A stretch of DNA of 64,000 bases from Streptococcus suis (lineage in GTDB: Bacteria; Bacillota; Bacilli; Lactobacillales; Streptococcaceae). The stretch lies in the NCBI RefSeq assembly GCF_002964045.1, contig NZ_POPB01000339.1:34056-98055 (forward strand), in the 5' to 3' direction. Positions 26,801 through 35,652 of the stretch are shown one piece after another (within the stretch, counting starts at the first letter, position 1; each line of letters opens with the position of its first letter). The translations under genes were made by a program, and so were the position numbers. The notes under the pieces were generated by a model that was given only the letters and a program-made list of their open reading frames with translations, ran no database searches and was not told the origin of the DNA.

Positions 26801-28789
26801 TAAAGTAACATAGGCTGCTTGAATAGATTCTAGCTGACGAGTTCCCGCCTGTAAGTTAGAATCATAAATATCTACAATTTTTACTTGAGAGAGATTAGAA
26901 TTTGAAAGATTTGCCAAATTTATATATCGACTATCAACTTCAACTAAACGGACGATTTCTTCTTGTGGAACCTCCTTATCAAGAATTGCTTTGTTAACTT
27001 CAATAGAATACGTTTCTTGAACTCCAGTCGTAACTTGTTCTGAAACAGAAGGTTTATCAATAACTTCAGTTAATACTTGATGATTATTTTCTGCTGGTCC
27101 AGTTGAAGCTGATTCACTAGATGATACCGATGCATCATTTTTTATAACAGAACTCCCTGTTCCAACTCTGATAATATGGTTCTTCGGAGCTCGCTCTTCA
27201 TTTTCAGAAATAAGGTTACGTTCCGTTTCAACTCCATCAACCAAACGAATTTCCTGAACTGTAATCCGTTGTCCCATTTGACCTTCCTGCTCCACTACAG
27301 TTTGATTTGCAGGAAGTGTGGCATCCTCTTTCAATATTACTTCAAATGGAATTTCCTCCGTCAAACGAACAGTGCGTACAGTAGTACGGATCTCGACTGT
27401 TTTTATCACTTTCTCTGTTTCTGGGAAAATTGGTGTCGTACTTGGCTGAATTCCTTCGCTTTGGCTATTTCCATCCGTTTCAGTACCTGCTGCATTAGTG
27501 TTCGAATCGCCAATATTAGCATCTGTTGTACCTGAAACTAGCTCATTTTCCGTGCTACCATCCCCTTCTTCAACAGAAGTACCCGTGGTAGTTGTGGCTG
27601 GTGAAGAAACTTCTACACTCTCTTCAACCTGTTGCTCGCTCACAATGATTTCCTCCGAAATAACTTCCTCATTTACCGTCGGAACACTCATAGTTGCAGT
27701 TGTGATTGTGGCAAAATCAAACTCACTAACTTCGTTCAAAGTTGTTTCAGCCTTCTTATAGATTTCCGTCACTGTATAGACAGTCTGTAAAATATCATCT
27801 ACTGTTCGTTCTGACTTAACAGGATTGCTTGTAGATACCAAAACATAGCCAGTTGTATCCGTAAGTGATTGCCCTTGCTCATCAACTTTTATAGTTTCGG
27901 TCACCGTTTCCTTATTAAGATAAGCCTTCTCAGCTTCTACTACTTCCGTAGGTTGCTCACTAGTTGCTGGCTTCTCCGCAGGTTGTTCCACTATTGAGTC
28001 CGTATTAGCCGAACCTTCCTTTACATCTAAAGCTGGCGGAGTTGCTTGCTCTACTTGAGTAGACACTTCATCTACAGCATGCTCTACTACAATCTTTTCC
28101 ACAGTCGATTGCTCAATCACTGATGGAATCGAAGTTGCTTTTGCTATTTGTTCATTTCTTTCTCCCGCTTTCTCTCCGTCTTCTTGTAGGACTACTTTTT
28201 CTTCAGGCTGGATAACATTCTCAGAATCTCCTAAATAACCTACAAAATCATAACCAGCTATAGTAATTTTTCCGTCTGGTAAGCTAGAACCAACTTCTAA
28301 AATACGAGTCTGGCTGTACTTGGCTAAAGTCGCCACGGTCACAGCAGATACAGAAGTCACAACTAGGCTACCACCTACTATTGTCAGAAACATAGCAGAG
28401 CGAACAGTCTTCTTATTCTTGCGACCGACAGCTATAGCGATAATCAAAAGACCTGCACCGACAGCACCTGTCAAAAGCGGGGATACTGTACCTGTCTTAG
28501 GAAGAACATCCGAACCTGCCTTGCGATAAACCAAATAATAAGTAGCATCCGCTGTCACTTCTTTTGGCAATTCACTAACAAGCGCCTGCTTTTCTGCCTC
28601 AGTTAACTCATCCGTTGTCACATAATCGTAGCGAACAGTCGCAGTTCCACTATCTGCCAGGACTGGTACAGCTGACACAAGACCGACTCCTAAAAGTGCA
28701 GATGCTACTCCTAGACCAGAAAACTTACGAATTCCATATCGAAAGCGTTTTCTTTCTTGTGTGCCAAAACGCCTAAAGCCATATTTCAT
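23801..28789 (-). CDS. Giant YSIRK surface protein with N-terminal LPXTG and G5-like domain
   Basis: 1662 aa from ATG 28789 (AGGAG 7 bases before; TTG 28795 rejected). YSIRK-like signal (YGIRKFSGLGVASALLGVGL), then LPKTG at only residues 96-100 followed by a helix, RKNKK, and a second helix (about 131-156). This N-terminal anchor layout is known from streptococcal IgA1/Zmp metalloproteases. Next come Glu/Val/Thr-rich segments (about 190-470), a G5-like region (about 475-560), beta-rich domains (about 640-1160) and a C-terminal domain starting FTFSSGAGAWGTGL with FHDS. No HExxH zinc motif is present, so it is not an intact M26 protease. Function unknown; probably adhesion or host binding. Single-gene transcript. 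Confidence 0.9.
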   Translation of the reverse strand: MKYGFRRFGTQERKRFRYGIRKFSGLGVASALLGVGLVSAVPVLADSGTATVRYDYVTTDELTEAEKQALVSELPKEVTADATYYLVYRKAGSDVLPKTGTVSPLLTGAVGAGLLIIAIAVGRKNKKTVRSAMFLTIVGGSLVVTSVSAVTVATLAKYSQTRILEVGSSLPDGKITIAGYDFVGYLGDSENVIQPEEKVVLQEDGEKAGERNEQIAKATSIPSVIEQSTVEKIVVEHAVDEVSTQVEQATPPALDVKEGSANTDSIVEQPAEKPATSEQPTEVVEAEKAYLNKETVTETIKVDEQGQSLTDTTGYVLVSTSNPVKSERTVDDILQTVYTVTEIYKKAETTLNEVSEFDFATITTATMSVPTVNEEVISEEIIVSEQQVEESVEVSSPATTTTGTSVEEGDGSTENELVSGTTDANIGDSNTNAAGTETDGNSQSEGIQPSTTPIFPETEKVIKTVEIRTTVRTVRLTEEIPFEVILKEDATLPANQTVVEQEGQMGQRITVQEIRLVDGVETERNLISENEERAPKNHIIRVGTGSSVIKNDASVSSSESASTGPAENNHQVLTEVIDKPSVSEQVTTGVQETYSIEVNKAILDKEVPQEEIVRLVEVDSRYINLANLSNSNLSQVKIVDIYDSNLQAGTRQLESIQAAYVTLNIRKKQEGEDNADTTELVYTRELPVITKVYKIGTQAIDRTGKPIEKIAVSGYVYNQEGLALEENEVRVVLDGKLVDTIKTDVEGYTYTHLVPNKVYTFESGQFKSQVMAISGTDPLVINEQGQFLLGKRIEDETGRVQLNPQIIYLNDAYYQTLEDNGVSLVLSNELDAQAGDVIVVPPTKIYGTLKAIKVTKVINQDGQATVLYEQPNIFEVIKDIDIDKFEFDLSEAVFIPSDGVKVVNKSKSNDSTLRTIEISRKKVLTTEIEKLKGKIELEVGGKLTSKAISLNSWFPTVDIANLDLEFEKNIKLSGELTFGDEKTDKLKNLGTVTIELGQLELPIASGIGSVEIPLFIEYSIDGSISITVGYELQNKVKFEMQNWIPKFNKPEIYGKPSLGNLDFEATLQIGPSMDITAEVLQLDILSLKPWGGLGIEGEGSIKLSDLIEDISDKEVLKSIWNDIEGQFSIYRFINIGAEIDIIKALKEKFPWLAEKIRKLELESEVTLLDIKDILLTYSKETTVTAESDSKNKTENVDKTENVDKTPIVTGNDLLLDRITNPFTFSSGAGAWGTGLKLQSNGHFEGSFHDSNYGVQDEKSPNGQRFYSNFKGRFTNPELIGNNKYKMTLLELSYDPVGKVEYKDGVKLESSYPYGVHNKDTYDAKEKKEFILYLPGAKKSDLEEIVQLEARNSIIDDTLVDYILYNVTDKATFISRFFDFDGIRKVIDESPVGPLSRTASKTLKEVMDWTRIPGKQESFGHIVKYDLDSVIDSFNTYQPTTYQLQDVLKELDAISIDKSLSDYDTSSFTNLFTEHNIRTRWIYLTKDKTLLFAYVGGRGGYIPPITIAPQSEWKLKGDTVIIPTYYMNGEQRVNMQEFAIKPNNKNYSGGKEKSEHYVDSVRFLDKERQDLSLKNWVVRTYLRTENETRFDVYDYQVQTRNEDGMTIFEVRANHSTPNMQAAGADKNINPLVATYRQNANGELEKLIPSQNDWIKVANRANLY

Positions 28790-28825
28790 ATCCAATCTCC
28801 TATATTTTTATTTTAAATCAATTTT

Positions 28826-28854
28826 ATTTTATACATAATAATATTAGATGTCAA
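28826..28854 (-). promoter_or_regulatory. Promoter of the giant surface-protein gene
   Basis: TTGACA (complement of 28849-28854), 17-bp spacer, TAAAAT (complement of 28826-28831): near-consensus, so probably well expressed. Confidence 0.8.
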
Positions 28855-29091
28855 GATAGATATATGCTATTTTAGTAAAAATCGAACTTTTTAAGAATTA
28901 TATAATATTAAACATATAAACATTATTTTTATTATCTTTTAAAACTAGACGCATAATGTATTAGAGCAACTTCGTAGCATCAAGTCTTATATTGAAAACA
29001 CTTATTTCTCAAAAAGAGCTGGTGATAATACTATAAATAATATCCGATAGGGCTTACAACGACTAGAGATTTTTCCTAAACTGGTTTTAAT

Positions 29092-29282
29092 ACTTAATAA
29101 AAATCAAAAATAGCAATTCTAGTCTACTTCTAATGAGCGAAACGTTAATATATATGTGTATGTATGTATATTAATTATGAATAATAAGTTTAAAGTAGCT
29201 ATTTTCTCCCCCAAAATTTAATCTAGAAAAGTTCCATATCCACTTTGAGTAGTAAATAGCTATTTTTGATTTTAAATAAGTT
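29092..29282. repeat. MITE-like segment with long inverted repeats
   Basis: A perfect 15-bp inverted pair AAAATCAAAAATAGC (29100-29114) and its complement (29259-29273), extending imperfectly to ACTTA/TAAGT outside. The rest of 28790-29440 is AT-rich and carries no ORF I can support. Confidence 0.45.
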
Positions 29283-29440
29283 ATAACGTCAATGAAAGAG
29301 TGAGTTCTACTATATATCCTCATATACCACCCATTGCATAGTGCTAGGTGACTATCTCATTTTCTACCATATATTATAAGGTAGACGAACCATTTCTGTA
29401 TCTCAGTGAACAAGATTATCTAAGACTCTTCAAGAAAAAA

Positions 29441-29485
29441 TAAATAAATGTATAATAAGTGTCCTTTACAAACTTATTATACATT
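29441..29485 (-). terminator. nrdI terminator
   Basis: Perfect 14-bp stem AATGTATAATAAGT/ACTTATTATACATT, followed on the minus strand by a T-rich run. Confidence 0.8.
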
Positions 29486-29507
29486 CATTTTTGTTATCTA
29501 TTGCTCT

Positions 29508-29960
29508 TTACATCAATTCCATTATCTTCCGACCAATGCGTTCAATGTCATTCTGCATCCCACGAAGCTCAAAGGTGTCTATAACAGGAAAACCAAATCG
29601 CTCAGCATATTGCTTGGCAGTCAGACAATATTGGTTGTTGAAATTACGATTGCCTGAGCCAACGACACCCAGACAAAGCTCTGCATTTGTCCCCAAAGCG
29701 ATAAAATCTCCGAGAGGATTGGTCAGAATTTCCACATCTCCATTGTCCACTCCATTTCCACCTTCTAAGTAGGTTGGTAAAAAGGCGACAAAGGGTGCGT
29801 CTAGCTGGTAAAAGGAAATGTCCTGCTTGACCAAATCTTTGACATGAACCAATTCAATCTCCCAGTCAGTTTGAAACTGAAAAAAAGACTTTAGGCGTTT
29901 CACAAAACTCTCTGTATTGCCACTCAAACTGATATAAACCAAATATATTTTCTTCTTCAT
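29508..29960 (-). CDS. nrdI: Flavodoxin-like NrdI of class Ib ribonucleotide reductase
   Basis: 150 aa. The FMN phosphate loop is SLSGNTESF near the N-terminus and the flavin-contacting loop GSGNRNFNNQYC follows later; both are NrdI signatures. NrdI supplies oxidant to build the Mn(III)2-tyrosyl radical cofactor in NrdF. The nrdE/nrdF genes are not adjacent. Two NrdR boxes overlap its promoter, directly supporting the ribonucleotide reductase assignment. AGAGGAA before ATG 29960. Confidence 0.93.
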   Translation of the reverse strand: MKKKIYLVYISLSGNTESFVKRLKSFFQFQTDWEIELVHVKDLVKQDISFYQLDAPFVAFLPTYLEGGNGVDNGDVEILTNPLGDFIALGTNAELCLGVVGSGNRNFNNQYCLTAKQYAERFGFPVIDTFELRGMQNDIERIGRKIMELM

Positions 29961-29982
29961 ACATTTCCTCTTTATAATAAAA

Positions 29983-30029
29983 ACACTACATGTAGACTGT
30001 AAATACTATTTTACTCCTACATGTAGTGT
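29983..30029. promoter_or_regulatory. Tandem NrdR boxes upstream of nrdI
   Basis: ACACTACATGTAGACT (29983-29998) and CTCCTACATGTAGTGT (30014-30029) match the NrdR box (ACACTATATATAGTGT) round CTACATGTAG, centres 31 bp apart (three helical turns). The first falls between TTTACA and TATTAT elements of the nrdI promoter, so repression by nucleotide-bound NrdR is expected. Confidence 0.85.
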
Positions 30030-30036
30030 TTGTCAA

Positions 30037-30969
30037 TCAGTCACTTTCCACAAACCGTCCAATAATATTGACATTGTCTGCTACTGAAACAAAGGCTTGT
30101 GGGTCCGCTTTTTTCATGATTTGCTTAAACTCACTGAATTCAGCTCGCGTGATGATGGTAATTAAAACCGTCTTTTGCTCATGGTTATAAGCACCCTCAG
30201 CACCATTGATAATGGTCACACCGCGATTAAGCTTCTTATGGATTTTCTTAATGACTCGTTCAGGATGATCTGTAATAATCATGGCCTGCATCCGTTTTTG
30301 TTTCACGAAAATCGCATCTGTCATGCGACTGGAGATGAACAGCGCAACCATTGAATATAGGGCATATTGCCAGCCAAAGGTCATCCCTGCAATCAACATA
30401 ATCATAATGTTGACAATCAAGGAAATGGAGCCAACTTGACGTCCCGTCTTCTTGCGAATAATAATAGAGACAATATCAGTACCACCACTAGATACATTGT
30501 TCCTAAGCGCAAATCCAATCCCAGTTCCCAGCATGAGACCACCAAAAATAGCATTGACTAAAGGGTCTGTCGTCAGGGTAACTGGCGGCATAAATTGGAT
30601 AAAGAAAGAACTGAAGGATACCGTAATAAAGGTAAAGATAGTAAATTTATAACCAATTTTATACCAAGCTAAGATAAGCAAGGGGATGTTCAGACCGTAA
30701 TAGACTACCGCAATCGGTACATTCCAACCAGCGTAAGAAGCTGCCAGAGCAGAGACAATCTGGGCAAGACCAGTAACTCCAGACGAATAAACATTCCCTG
30801 GTCTAAAGAAAAAATTCACCGCGATACTAGATAGGAGTCCATAAATAATGGACCCCGATATCCGTTCAGCATATTTTTCCTGAGAAATTCCCAAAATGAC
30901 CGACCAAAACTTATTCTTTCTGGCCTTTCTTAAGAAGCGTACACGCTGTTTTCTGAAAAATTTATTCAT
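30037..30969 (-). CDS. YitT family membrane protein (DUF161 plus DUF2179)
   Basis: 310 aa from ATG 30969, which overlaps the aspS stop by 8 bases (ATGAATAA), so the two are coupled. About six hydrophobic segments (for example [34 protein letters not shown]), [13 protein letters not shown] motif [15 protein letters not shown], and a soluble C-terminal DUF2179 domain (about 225-305, [20 protein letters not shown]). Function of the family is poorly defined; transport or signalling has been suggested. Confidence 0.88.
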   Translation of the reverse strand: MNKFFRKQRVRFLRKARKNKFWSVILGISQEKYAERISGSIIYGLLSSIAVNFFFRPGNVYSSGVTGLAQIVSALAASYAGWNVPIAVVYYGLNIPLLILAWYKIGYKFTIFTFITVSFSSFFIQFMPPVTLTTDPLVNAIFGGLMLGTGIGFALRNNVSSGGTDIVSIIIRKKTGRQVGSISLIVNIMIMLIAGMTFGWQYALYSMVALFISSRMTDAIFVKQKRMQAMIITDHPERVIKKIHKKLNRGVTIINGAEGAYNHEQKTVLITIITRAEFSEFKQIMKKADPQAFVSVADNVNIIGRFVESD

Positions 30970-32713
30970 TTTCAAGTGTAATGTCTAAAGCCAATTCCTC
31001 TAATTGAGCTGATGCAACCGTACTTGGTGCCTGGGTCATTGGATCAGATGCCTTGTTATTCTTCGGAAAGGCGATAACTTCACGAATGTTATCCTCACCA
31101 GCCAATAACATGACAAAGCGGTCCAAACCGATAGCCAATCCACCGTGTGGTGGGAAGCCGTAGTCCATAGCTTCTAGCAAGAAACCAAACTGCTCATGCG
31201 CATCTTCAGCTGAGAAACCAAGAGCCTTGAACATCCGTTCTTGCATCTCTTTTTGGTTGATACGAAGGCTACCGCCACCCAATTCATAACCATTCAAAAC
31301 AATATCGTAGGCAACCGCACGAACCTCCGCCAAATCACCATCCAAATGATGAGCTGTTTCTTCCGTCGGCAAGGTGAATGGGTGGTGGGCACTCATGTAA
31401 CGGCCTTCTTCTTCTGACCACTCAAACATTGGCCAATCCACAATCCAGAGGAAGTTGAACTTGCTTTCGTCAATCAAGCCCTGCTCTTTAGCCAAGCGGT
31501 TTCGCAAAGCTCCCAGGGTATTGTTGGCTACTTCCAATTCATCTGCCACAAAGAGCACTAGGTCCTTGTCTTCCAACTGTAAACTTGCTGTCAAGTTTGC
31601 TGTAATGTCTGTCAAGAACTTAGCAACTGGGCCCGCTAATTCTCCCTGATCAACTTTCACCCAAGCAAGTCCCTTGGCACCAAATTGTTTGGCGTATTCT
31701 GTTAATTTATCAATGTCTTTACGTGAGTAGCTGTCCGCCGCACCTTTGACCACAATAGCCTTTACAACAGGTGCTTCTGAGAAGACTTTGAAGTCAACTT
31801 CCTTGACAGTATCTGTCAAGTCTTGCAAGAGCATCTCAAAACGAGTATCCGGCTTGTCTGAACCATAGAAGTTCATAGCATGGTCATAGGCCATACGAGG
31901 GAATGGCAAGGTCACATCTATTCCTTTGGTATCTTTCAAGACCTTAGCAATCAAGCCTTCTACGATGTCTTGGATTTCAACTTCGTTCAAGAATGAGGTT
32001 TCCAAGTCAACCTGTGTAAACTCAGGTTGACGGTCCCCACGCAAGTCCTCGTCACGGAAACACTTAACGATTTGATAGTAACGGTCAAAACCAGCATTCA
32101 TCAAAAGCTGCTTAGTAATCTGCGGACTTTGTGGAAGGGCATAGAAGTGACCTTTTGACACACGAGAAGGTACCAAGTAGTCACGCGCACCTTCTGGCGT
32201 TGACTTGGTCAACATTGGCGTTTCCACATCGATAAATTCCAAGTCATCCAGATAATTGCGAATGCTGTGGGTTACAGCTGCACGTAATTTGAAGTTGTTG
32301 AGCATTTCTGGACGGCGAAGATCCAAATAACGGTAACGAAGACGGGTATCATCGCTAGCTTCAATACCATCCTTGATTTCAAATGGAGTTGTCTTAGCCG
32401 TGTTCAACACTGTCAAGCTGGTTACTTGCAGTTCAACAGCTCCTGTCGGAATGTTGTCATTGGCTTGTTCACGCTCCACAACCGTTCCCGTTACTTCGAT
32501 AACAAACTCACTGCGGAGACTCTCCGCTTTTGCCATCACTTCAGCTTGAACTGACTCAGGGTTAATCACCAATTGCATAATGCCTTCACGGTCACGCAAG
32601 TCAATGAAAATCAGACCACCCAGGTCACGACGACGGCCAACCCAACCTTTCAAAGTAATTTCCTGTCCGACATGTTCCTTACGAACACGTCCAGCGTACA
32701 TAGAACGTTTCAT
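30962..32713 (-). CDS. aspS: Aspartyl-tRNA synthetase
   Basis: 583 aa class II synthetase of the bacterial type. OB-fold anticodon domain ([20 protein letters not shown]), motif 2 [18 protein letters not shown], bacterial GAD insert (about 290-420), motif 3 [20 protein letters not shown]. Charges tRNA-Asp. hisS, which often precedes aspS in streptococci, is not upstream here; instead a dispersed repeat and a GNAT gene lie upstream. Confidence 0.98.
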   Translation of the reverse strand: MKRSMYAGRVRKEHVGQEITLKGWVGRRRDLGGLIFIDLRDREGIMQLVINPESVQAEVMAKAESLRSEFVIEVTGTVVEREQANDNIPTGAVELQVTSLTVLNTAKTTPFEIKDGIEASDDTRLRYRYLDLRRPEMLNNFKLRAAVTHSIRNYLDDLEFIDVETPMLTKSTPEGARDYLVPSRVSKGHFYALPQSPQITKQLLMNAGFDRYYQIVKCFRDEDLRGDRQPEFTQVDLETSFLNEVEIQDIVEGLIAKVLKDTKGIDVTLPFPRMAYDHAMNFYGSDKPDTRFEMLLQDLTDTVKEVDFKVFSEAPVVKAIVVKGAADSYSRKDIDKLTEYAKQFGAKGLAWVKVDQGELAGPVAKFLTDITANLTASLQLEDKDLVLFVADELEVANNTLGALRNRLAKEQGLIDESKFNFLWIVDWPMFEWSEEEGRYMSAHHPFTLPTEETAHHLDGDLAEVRAVAYDIVLNGYELGGGSLRINQKEMQERMFKALGFSAEDAHEQFGFLLEAMDYGFPPHGGLAIGLDRFVMLLAGEDNIREVIAFPKNNKASDPMTQAPSTVASAQLEELALDITLENE

Positions 32714-32800
32714 TTTCTTCCTCTTTTACTGATTTTATACCTATTCATTCTACCATAAAATGGCTGATTTTTGGGGGAAATTGCCGAGAAAAATCTAATA

Positions 32801-32931
32801 ACCTGCATTCACCGTCTAGCACTCCTATCTAAGACTAGCTATTCAACTACTCAGCCTTAGTTTTTTTAAAATACAGTCCGTATTCCTACAAAAAACTATC
32901 TCTTATAGAACTTGACTTGTGAGTACAGGCT
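32801..32931. repeat. Dispersed intergenic element, copy B, with imperfect terminal inverted repeats
   Basis: Left end CCTGCATTCAC (32802-32812), right end GTGAGTACAGG (32919-32929), its near reverse complement. Shares AAAATACAGTCCGTATTC and flanking blocks with copy A at 6820-6963. No ORF inside. Confidence 0.65.
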
Positions 32932-32932
32932 T

Positions 32933-32959
32933 AAAAAACCAGCCTTAAACGACTGGTTT
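32933..32959 (-). terminator. Terminator of the GNAT/aldo-keto reductase transcript
   Basis: AAACCAG/CTGGTTT stem (32936-32942, 32953-32959), with the GNAT stop codon in the loop and a T run on the minus strand. Confidence 0.8.
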
Positions 32960-33397
32960 AGTATAAAGCATATCTAAATGTGGAATATCGTCCTCTAAAT
33001 AGACTTCTGAAACTGGATCGAAACCTAACGAACTATAGAACTTTTCTAAATGGGCTTGGGCACCGATTTTAATCTGACTTTCTTTCCATTCGTGTGTAAT
33101 ATAGCGAATTGCCTGCTCCATCATTGGTCGACCTAAGCCTTTGCCACGATGACTTGGCTTGATAACCACACGGCCGATGGAAACTTCGTCATAACTTAGA
33201 CCAGCTGGCAAGATTCTCAAGTAAGCCACTAACTCTCCATTATCCATTCCTAAGAGGTGAAGACAGTTTGGGTCCTTTCCATCAACTTCAGGATAGGGAC
33301 AGGCCTGTTCAACAACAAATACATCAACTCTCAGTGTCAAGATAGTGTAAAGCTCCTGTAAACTTAGTTGGTCAAATGATTTTATTTCCCACTGCAT
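32945..33397 (-). CDS. GNAT acetyltransferase, ElaA-like
   Basis: 150 aa from ATG 33397 with AGGAGG 5 bases before; the GTG at 33403 is too near the ribosome binding site. MQWEIKSFDQLSLQELYTIL and LRVDVFVVEQACPYPEVDGKD are characteristic of the ElaA group; the acetyl-CoA loop is RGKGLGRPM. Acceptor substrate unknown. 9-bp gap after the aldo/keto reductase, same transcript. Confidence 0.88.
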   Translation of the reverse strand: MQWEIKSFDQLSLQELYTILTLRVDVFVVEQACPYPEVDGKDPNCLHLLGMDNGELVAYLRILPAGLSYDEVSIGRVVIKPSHRGKGLGRPMMEQAIRYITHEWKESQIKIGAQAHLEKFYSSLGFDPVSEVYLEDDIPHLDMLYTKPVV

Positions 33398-33406
33398 AAG
33401 CACCTC

Positions 33407-34318
33407 CTAGGGCAAGATGTTGCCTGCACTTCTGTAAATCTCGTACCATTCTGGTCTAGTCAAGGTAATCTGACTAGCTTGTGCAATCTTGGTCAAACGT
33501 TCTGGATTCATGGACCCAACAATGGTTTGAATCTTAGCTGGATGTCGTAAAATCCAGGCTACCACAATGGTTTCATGTGAAACATTGTATCGCTCTGCTA
33601 TTTCCCCAATTGTCTGGTTTAAAAGAGCATAATCTGGATGGTTGGCAAAAATACCTCGTTGCAAATCAATCAAGAAAGGTGACCAGGCTTGGATAGTGAT
33701 TTTTTTAAGCTGGCAATAATCAATCAGCCCACCATCACGCATAGTCGCAGCATCATCTTTCATATTGACATGGAGTCCAGCATCAATCAAAGGCGTGTGA
33801 GCAGGAGATAGCTGCAATTGATTAACTACAAGCGGTTGATCGAGATAGGATTGAAGTAACTCCATTTGGTAAATGTTTTGGTTGCTGACGCCAAAATGAT
33901 GAACCTTCCCTGCTTTTTTCAAGAGATAAAAGGCTTCTGCTACTTCCTCTGCTTCCATCAAAGCATCCGGACGGTGTAAGGCGAGAATATCTAAATATTC
34001 TGTATCCAAGCGCTTCAAAATCCCGTCCACAGATTCCAAGATGTAATCTTTAGAAAAATCAAAATAGCCATTACGAATGCCACATTTGGACTGGAGAAGC
34101 AGGTCCTCACGTCTCAAACCTGCCAATTTTGCTCCTTGAGCAAAGCGAATTTCTGACTCACCACCACCATAAATATCTGCATGGTCGAAAAAGTTAATTC
34201 CCTGTCCAACAACTGTATCTAACACTTTAGCAGTTTCCTGCTCTGTCAGATTAGCCATTCGCATACAGCCTAAAGCAATTCGAGAAACCTGTAAACCTGT
34301 CTGTCCTAATTCTTGCAT
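33407..34318 (-). CDS. Aldo/keto reductase (YdhF-like)
   Basis: 303 aa TIM-barrel NADPH oxidoreductase. Catalytic tetrad visible as Asp in FFDHADIYG (with Tyr), Lys in LLLQSKCGI and His in LALHRPDALM; the C-terminal cofactor site includes TIVGSMNPERL. Reduces carbonyls; natural substrate unknown. AAGGAG before ATG 34318. First gene of a pair with the GNAT gene. Confidence 0.92.
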   Translation of the reverse strand: MQELGQTGLQVSRIALGCMRMANLTEQETAKVLDTVVGQGINFFDHADIYGGGESEIRFAQGAKLAGLRREDLLLQSKCGIRNGYFDFSKDYILESVDGILKRLDTEYLDILALHRPDALMEAEEVAEAFYLLKKAGKVHHFGVSNQNIYQMELLQSYLDQPLVVNQLQLSPAHTPLIDAGLHVNMKDDAATMRDGGLIDYCQLKKITIQAWSPFLIDLQRGIFANHPDYALLNQTIGEIAERYNVSHETIVVAWILRHPAKIQTIVGSMNPERLTKIAQASQITLTRPEWYEIYRSAGNILP

Positions 34319-34365
34319 GTGTCTTCTCCTTGTAAGCGTTTTTCTTCTCTTTCATTATAACAGAA

Positions 34366-34414
34366 AAGGGAGCGGGACAGAACTCGAAAATAAAAAGAGT
34401 TCGTCGTCTCGCCC
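34366..34414. repeat. Long imperfect palindrome of streptococcal intergenic type
   Basis: GGGAGCGGGACAGAACTC pairs imperfectly with GAGTTCGTCGTCTCGCCCCC round an AT-rich loop. Such GGGA-GGGACAGAA palindromes recur in streptococcal intergenic regions (recognition from memory). Confidence 0.5.
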
Positions 34415-34422
34415 CCACACAG

Positions 34423-34462
34423 CTCCAACAGTCAGAGTAGTGACTGTTGGAGGTTGGAAATG
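34423..34462. repeat. Hairpin module, copy 2a
   Basis: Perfect 12-bp hairpin CTCCAACAGTCA/TGACTGTTGGAG (loop GAGTAG), then core GTTGGAAATG, followed by GCG/CGC hairpin and CATCAGTCGTAGAG. Confidence 0.65.
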
Positions 34463-34543
34463 AAGCGCACTCTGTTCGCATCAGTCGTAGAGGTCAGATT
34501 TGAAGTGTGCAACACGAATTGCTGAGATGTGCTGTGCAAATCT

Positions 34544-34580
34544 TATCTCCAACCTCTAACAATCTCCCAGATTGTTAGAG
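34544..34580. repeat. Hairpin module, copy 2b, inverted orientation
   Basis: On the minus strand: perfect 12-bp hairpin CTCTAACAATCT/AGATTGTTAGAG (loop GGG), then core GTTGGAGATA. Faces copy 2a. Confidence 0.65.
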
Positions 34581-34638
34581 CCAATCAACCACTGTGCTGA
34601 GATGTTGACACTAGCTTTGAGAAGTGGCAGTCAACCTC

Positions 34639-35652
34639 CTAGTTGAAACCATAAATTCTTTTAGCAATTTTATAGACAGCATTGGAAATTTTTCGGCCTG
34701 GATACCCATATAAGTTAGTTAATTGCCCGAGTAACCCTTTGCGAACGATTTTAAATAGAGCTGGATTGTTATCACGAATATAGTGCCATAATTCCTGCTT
34801 TTTCATCATATGTTCAGCTGTTCCAGCACGATTGAGAAGGGCACAGGAGATAATGGTGGTAATTTCCACATGATTGAGCAAATAACTCCGTAAATCAGGA
34901 TTGTCAATCGCCTCCAAGTCTAAATTGTCTACCAAGATTCGATTGACTTTCAACTGCTGGTCAATTCGTTTAATCATGACGGATTCATTGACAGACTGGT
35001 CATTTCGCCCAATAAAGTAACGATAAAAATCTACTGGCAGATAGTACATGGTTTTCACAGCCTGTAAAGGAGTAAATACGAAAATATTATCCACATAGAA
35101 AGTATGCTCTGGTAGAACGAGACCAACCTCACGCAATAAATCTGTCCTGTAAATCAAGGAATGCATCATCATGTATTGACCCTTGGAAAAGGCACCTACA
35201 TCTTCCCAACCAAAAATCCGATTTTCTAGTAAAACCTCCTGATAAGACATGGATTTTTTGCGAGATTGTCCCTCTTTTTCATAAACAAAGTTGGAGATAA
35301 AGGCATCAACTGGCGTATTTTCATCTTCCAAAGCCTGCAAACTCTCTAGGATCTTCAAATAAGCCCTGGTATCGACCCAGTCATCTGAATCTACAACTTT
35401 AAAGTACTTACCCTTAGCCTCACGAATCCCTGTATTGACAGCTCCGCCATGGCCCTTATTGTCCTGATAAATGGCACGTACGTTTGAAAATTGATTCTCT
35501 AGCCCCTCTGCGATTTCCTGAGTCCGATCGGTCGAACCATCGTTAATAATCAGAATTTCAACCTTATCTCCACCCATCACAAGGGAATGAACGCAGTAAT
35601 GAAGGTAGGCCTCCGAATTATAACTCGGAATGGCAATGCTTAGTAGGGTCAT
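34639..35652 (-). CDS. Family 2 glycosyltransferase
   Basis: 337 aa from ATG 35652 (GGAG 6 bases before; earlier start-like codons are upstream of the ribosome binding site). GT-A fold: LSIAIPSYNSEAYL at the start, NDGSTDRT, and the DxD-type motif VVDSDDWVD binding metal and nucleotide sugar. C-terminal part mixed helical without clear membrane helices. Sugar donor and acceptor unknown; could add residues to a wall or capsule polymer. Not in a polysaccharide cluster; it stands alone between repeats and a DnaA-box-like cluster. Confidence 0.88.
   Translation of the reverse strand: MTLLSIAIPSYNSEAYLHYCVHSLVMGGDKVEILIINDGSTDRTQEIAEGLENQFSNVRAIYQDNKGHGGAVNTGIREAKGKYFKVVDSDDWVDTRAYLKILESLQALEDENTPVDAFISNFVYEKEGQSRKKSMSYQEVLLENRIFGWEDVGAFSKGQYMMMHSLIYRTDLLREVGLVLPEHTFYVDNIFVFTPLQAVKTMYYLPVDFYRYFIGRNDQSVNESVMIKRIDQQLKVNRILVDNLDLEAIDNPDLRSYLLNHVEITTIISCALLNRAGTAEHMMKKQELWHYIRDNNPALFKIVRKGLLGQLTNLYGYPGRKISNAVYKIAKRIYGFN

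Noticed and set aside
29448..29772. Short plus-strand frames opposite nrdI
   Set aside because: Antisense to nrdI and overlapping its terminator; no ribosome binding site.
34251..34481. 76-codon frame over the repeat island
   Set aside because: Consists of aldo/keto reductase 5' end and palindromic repeat sequence; no start signals.
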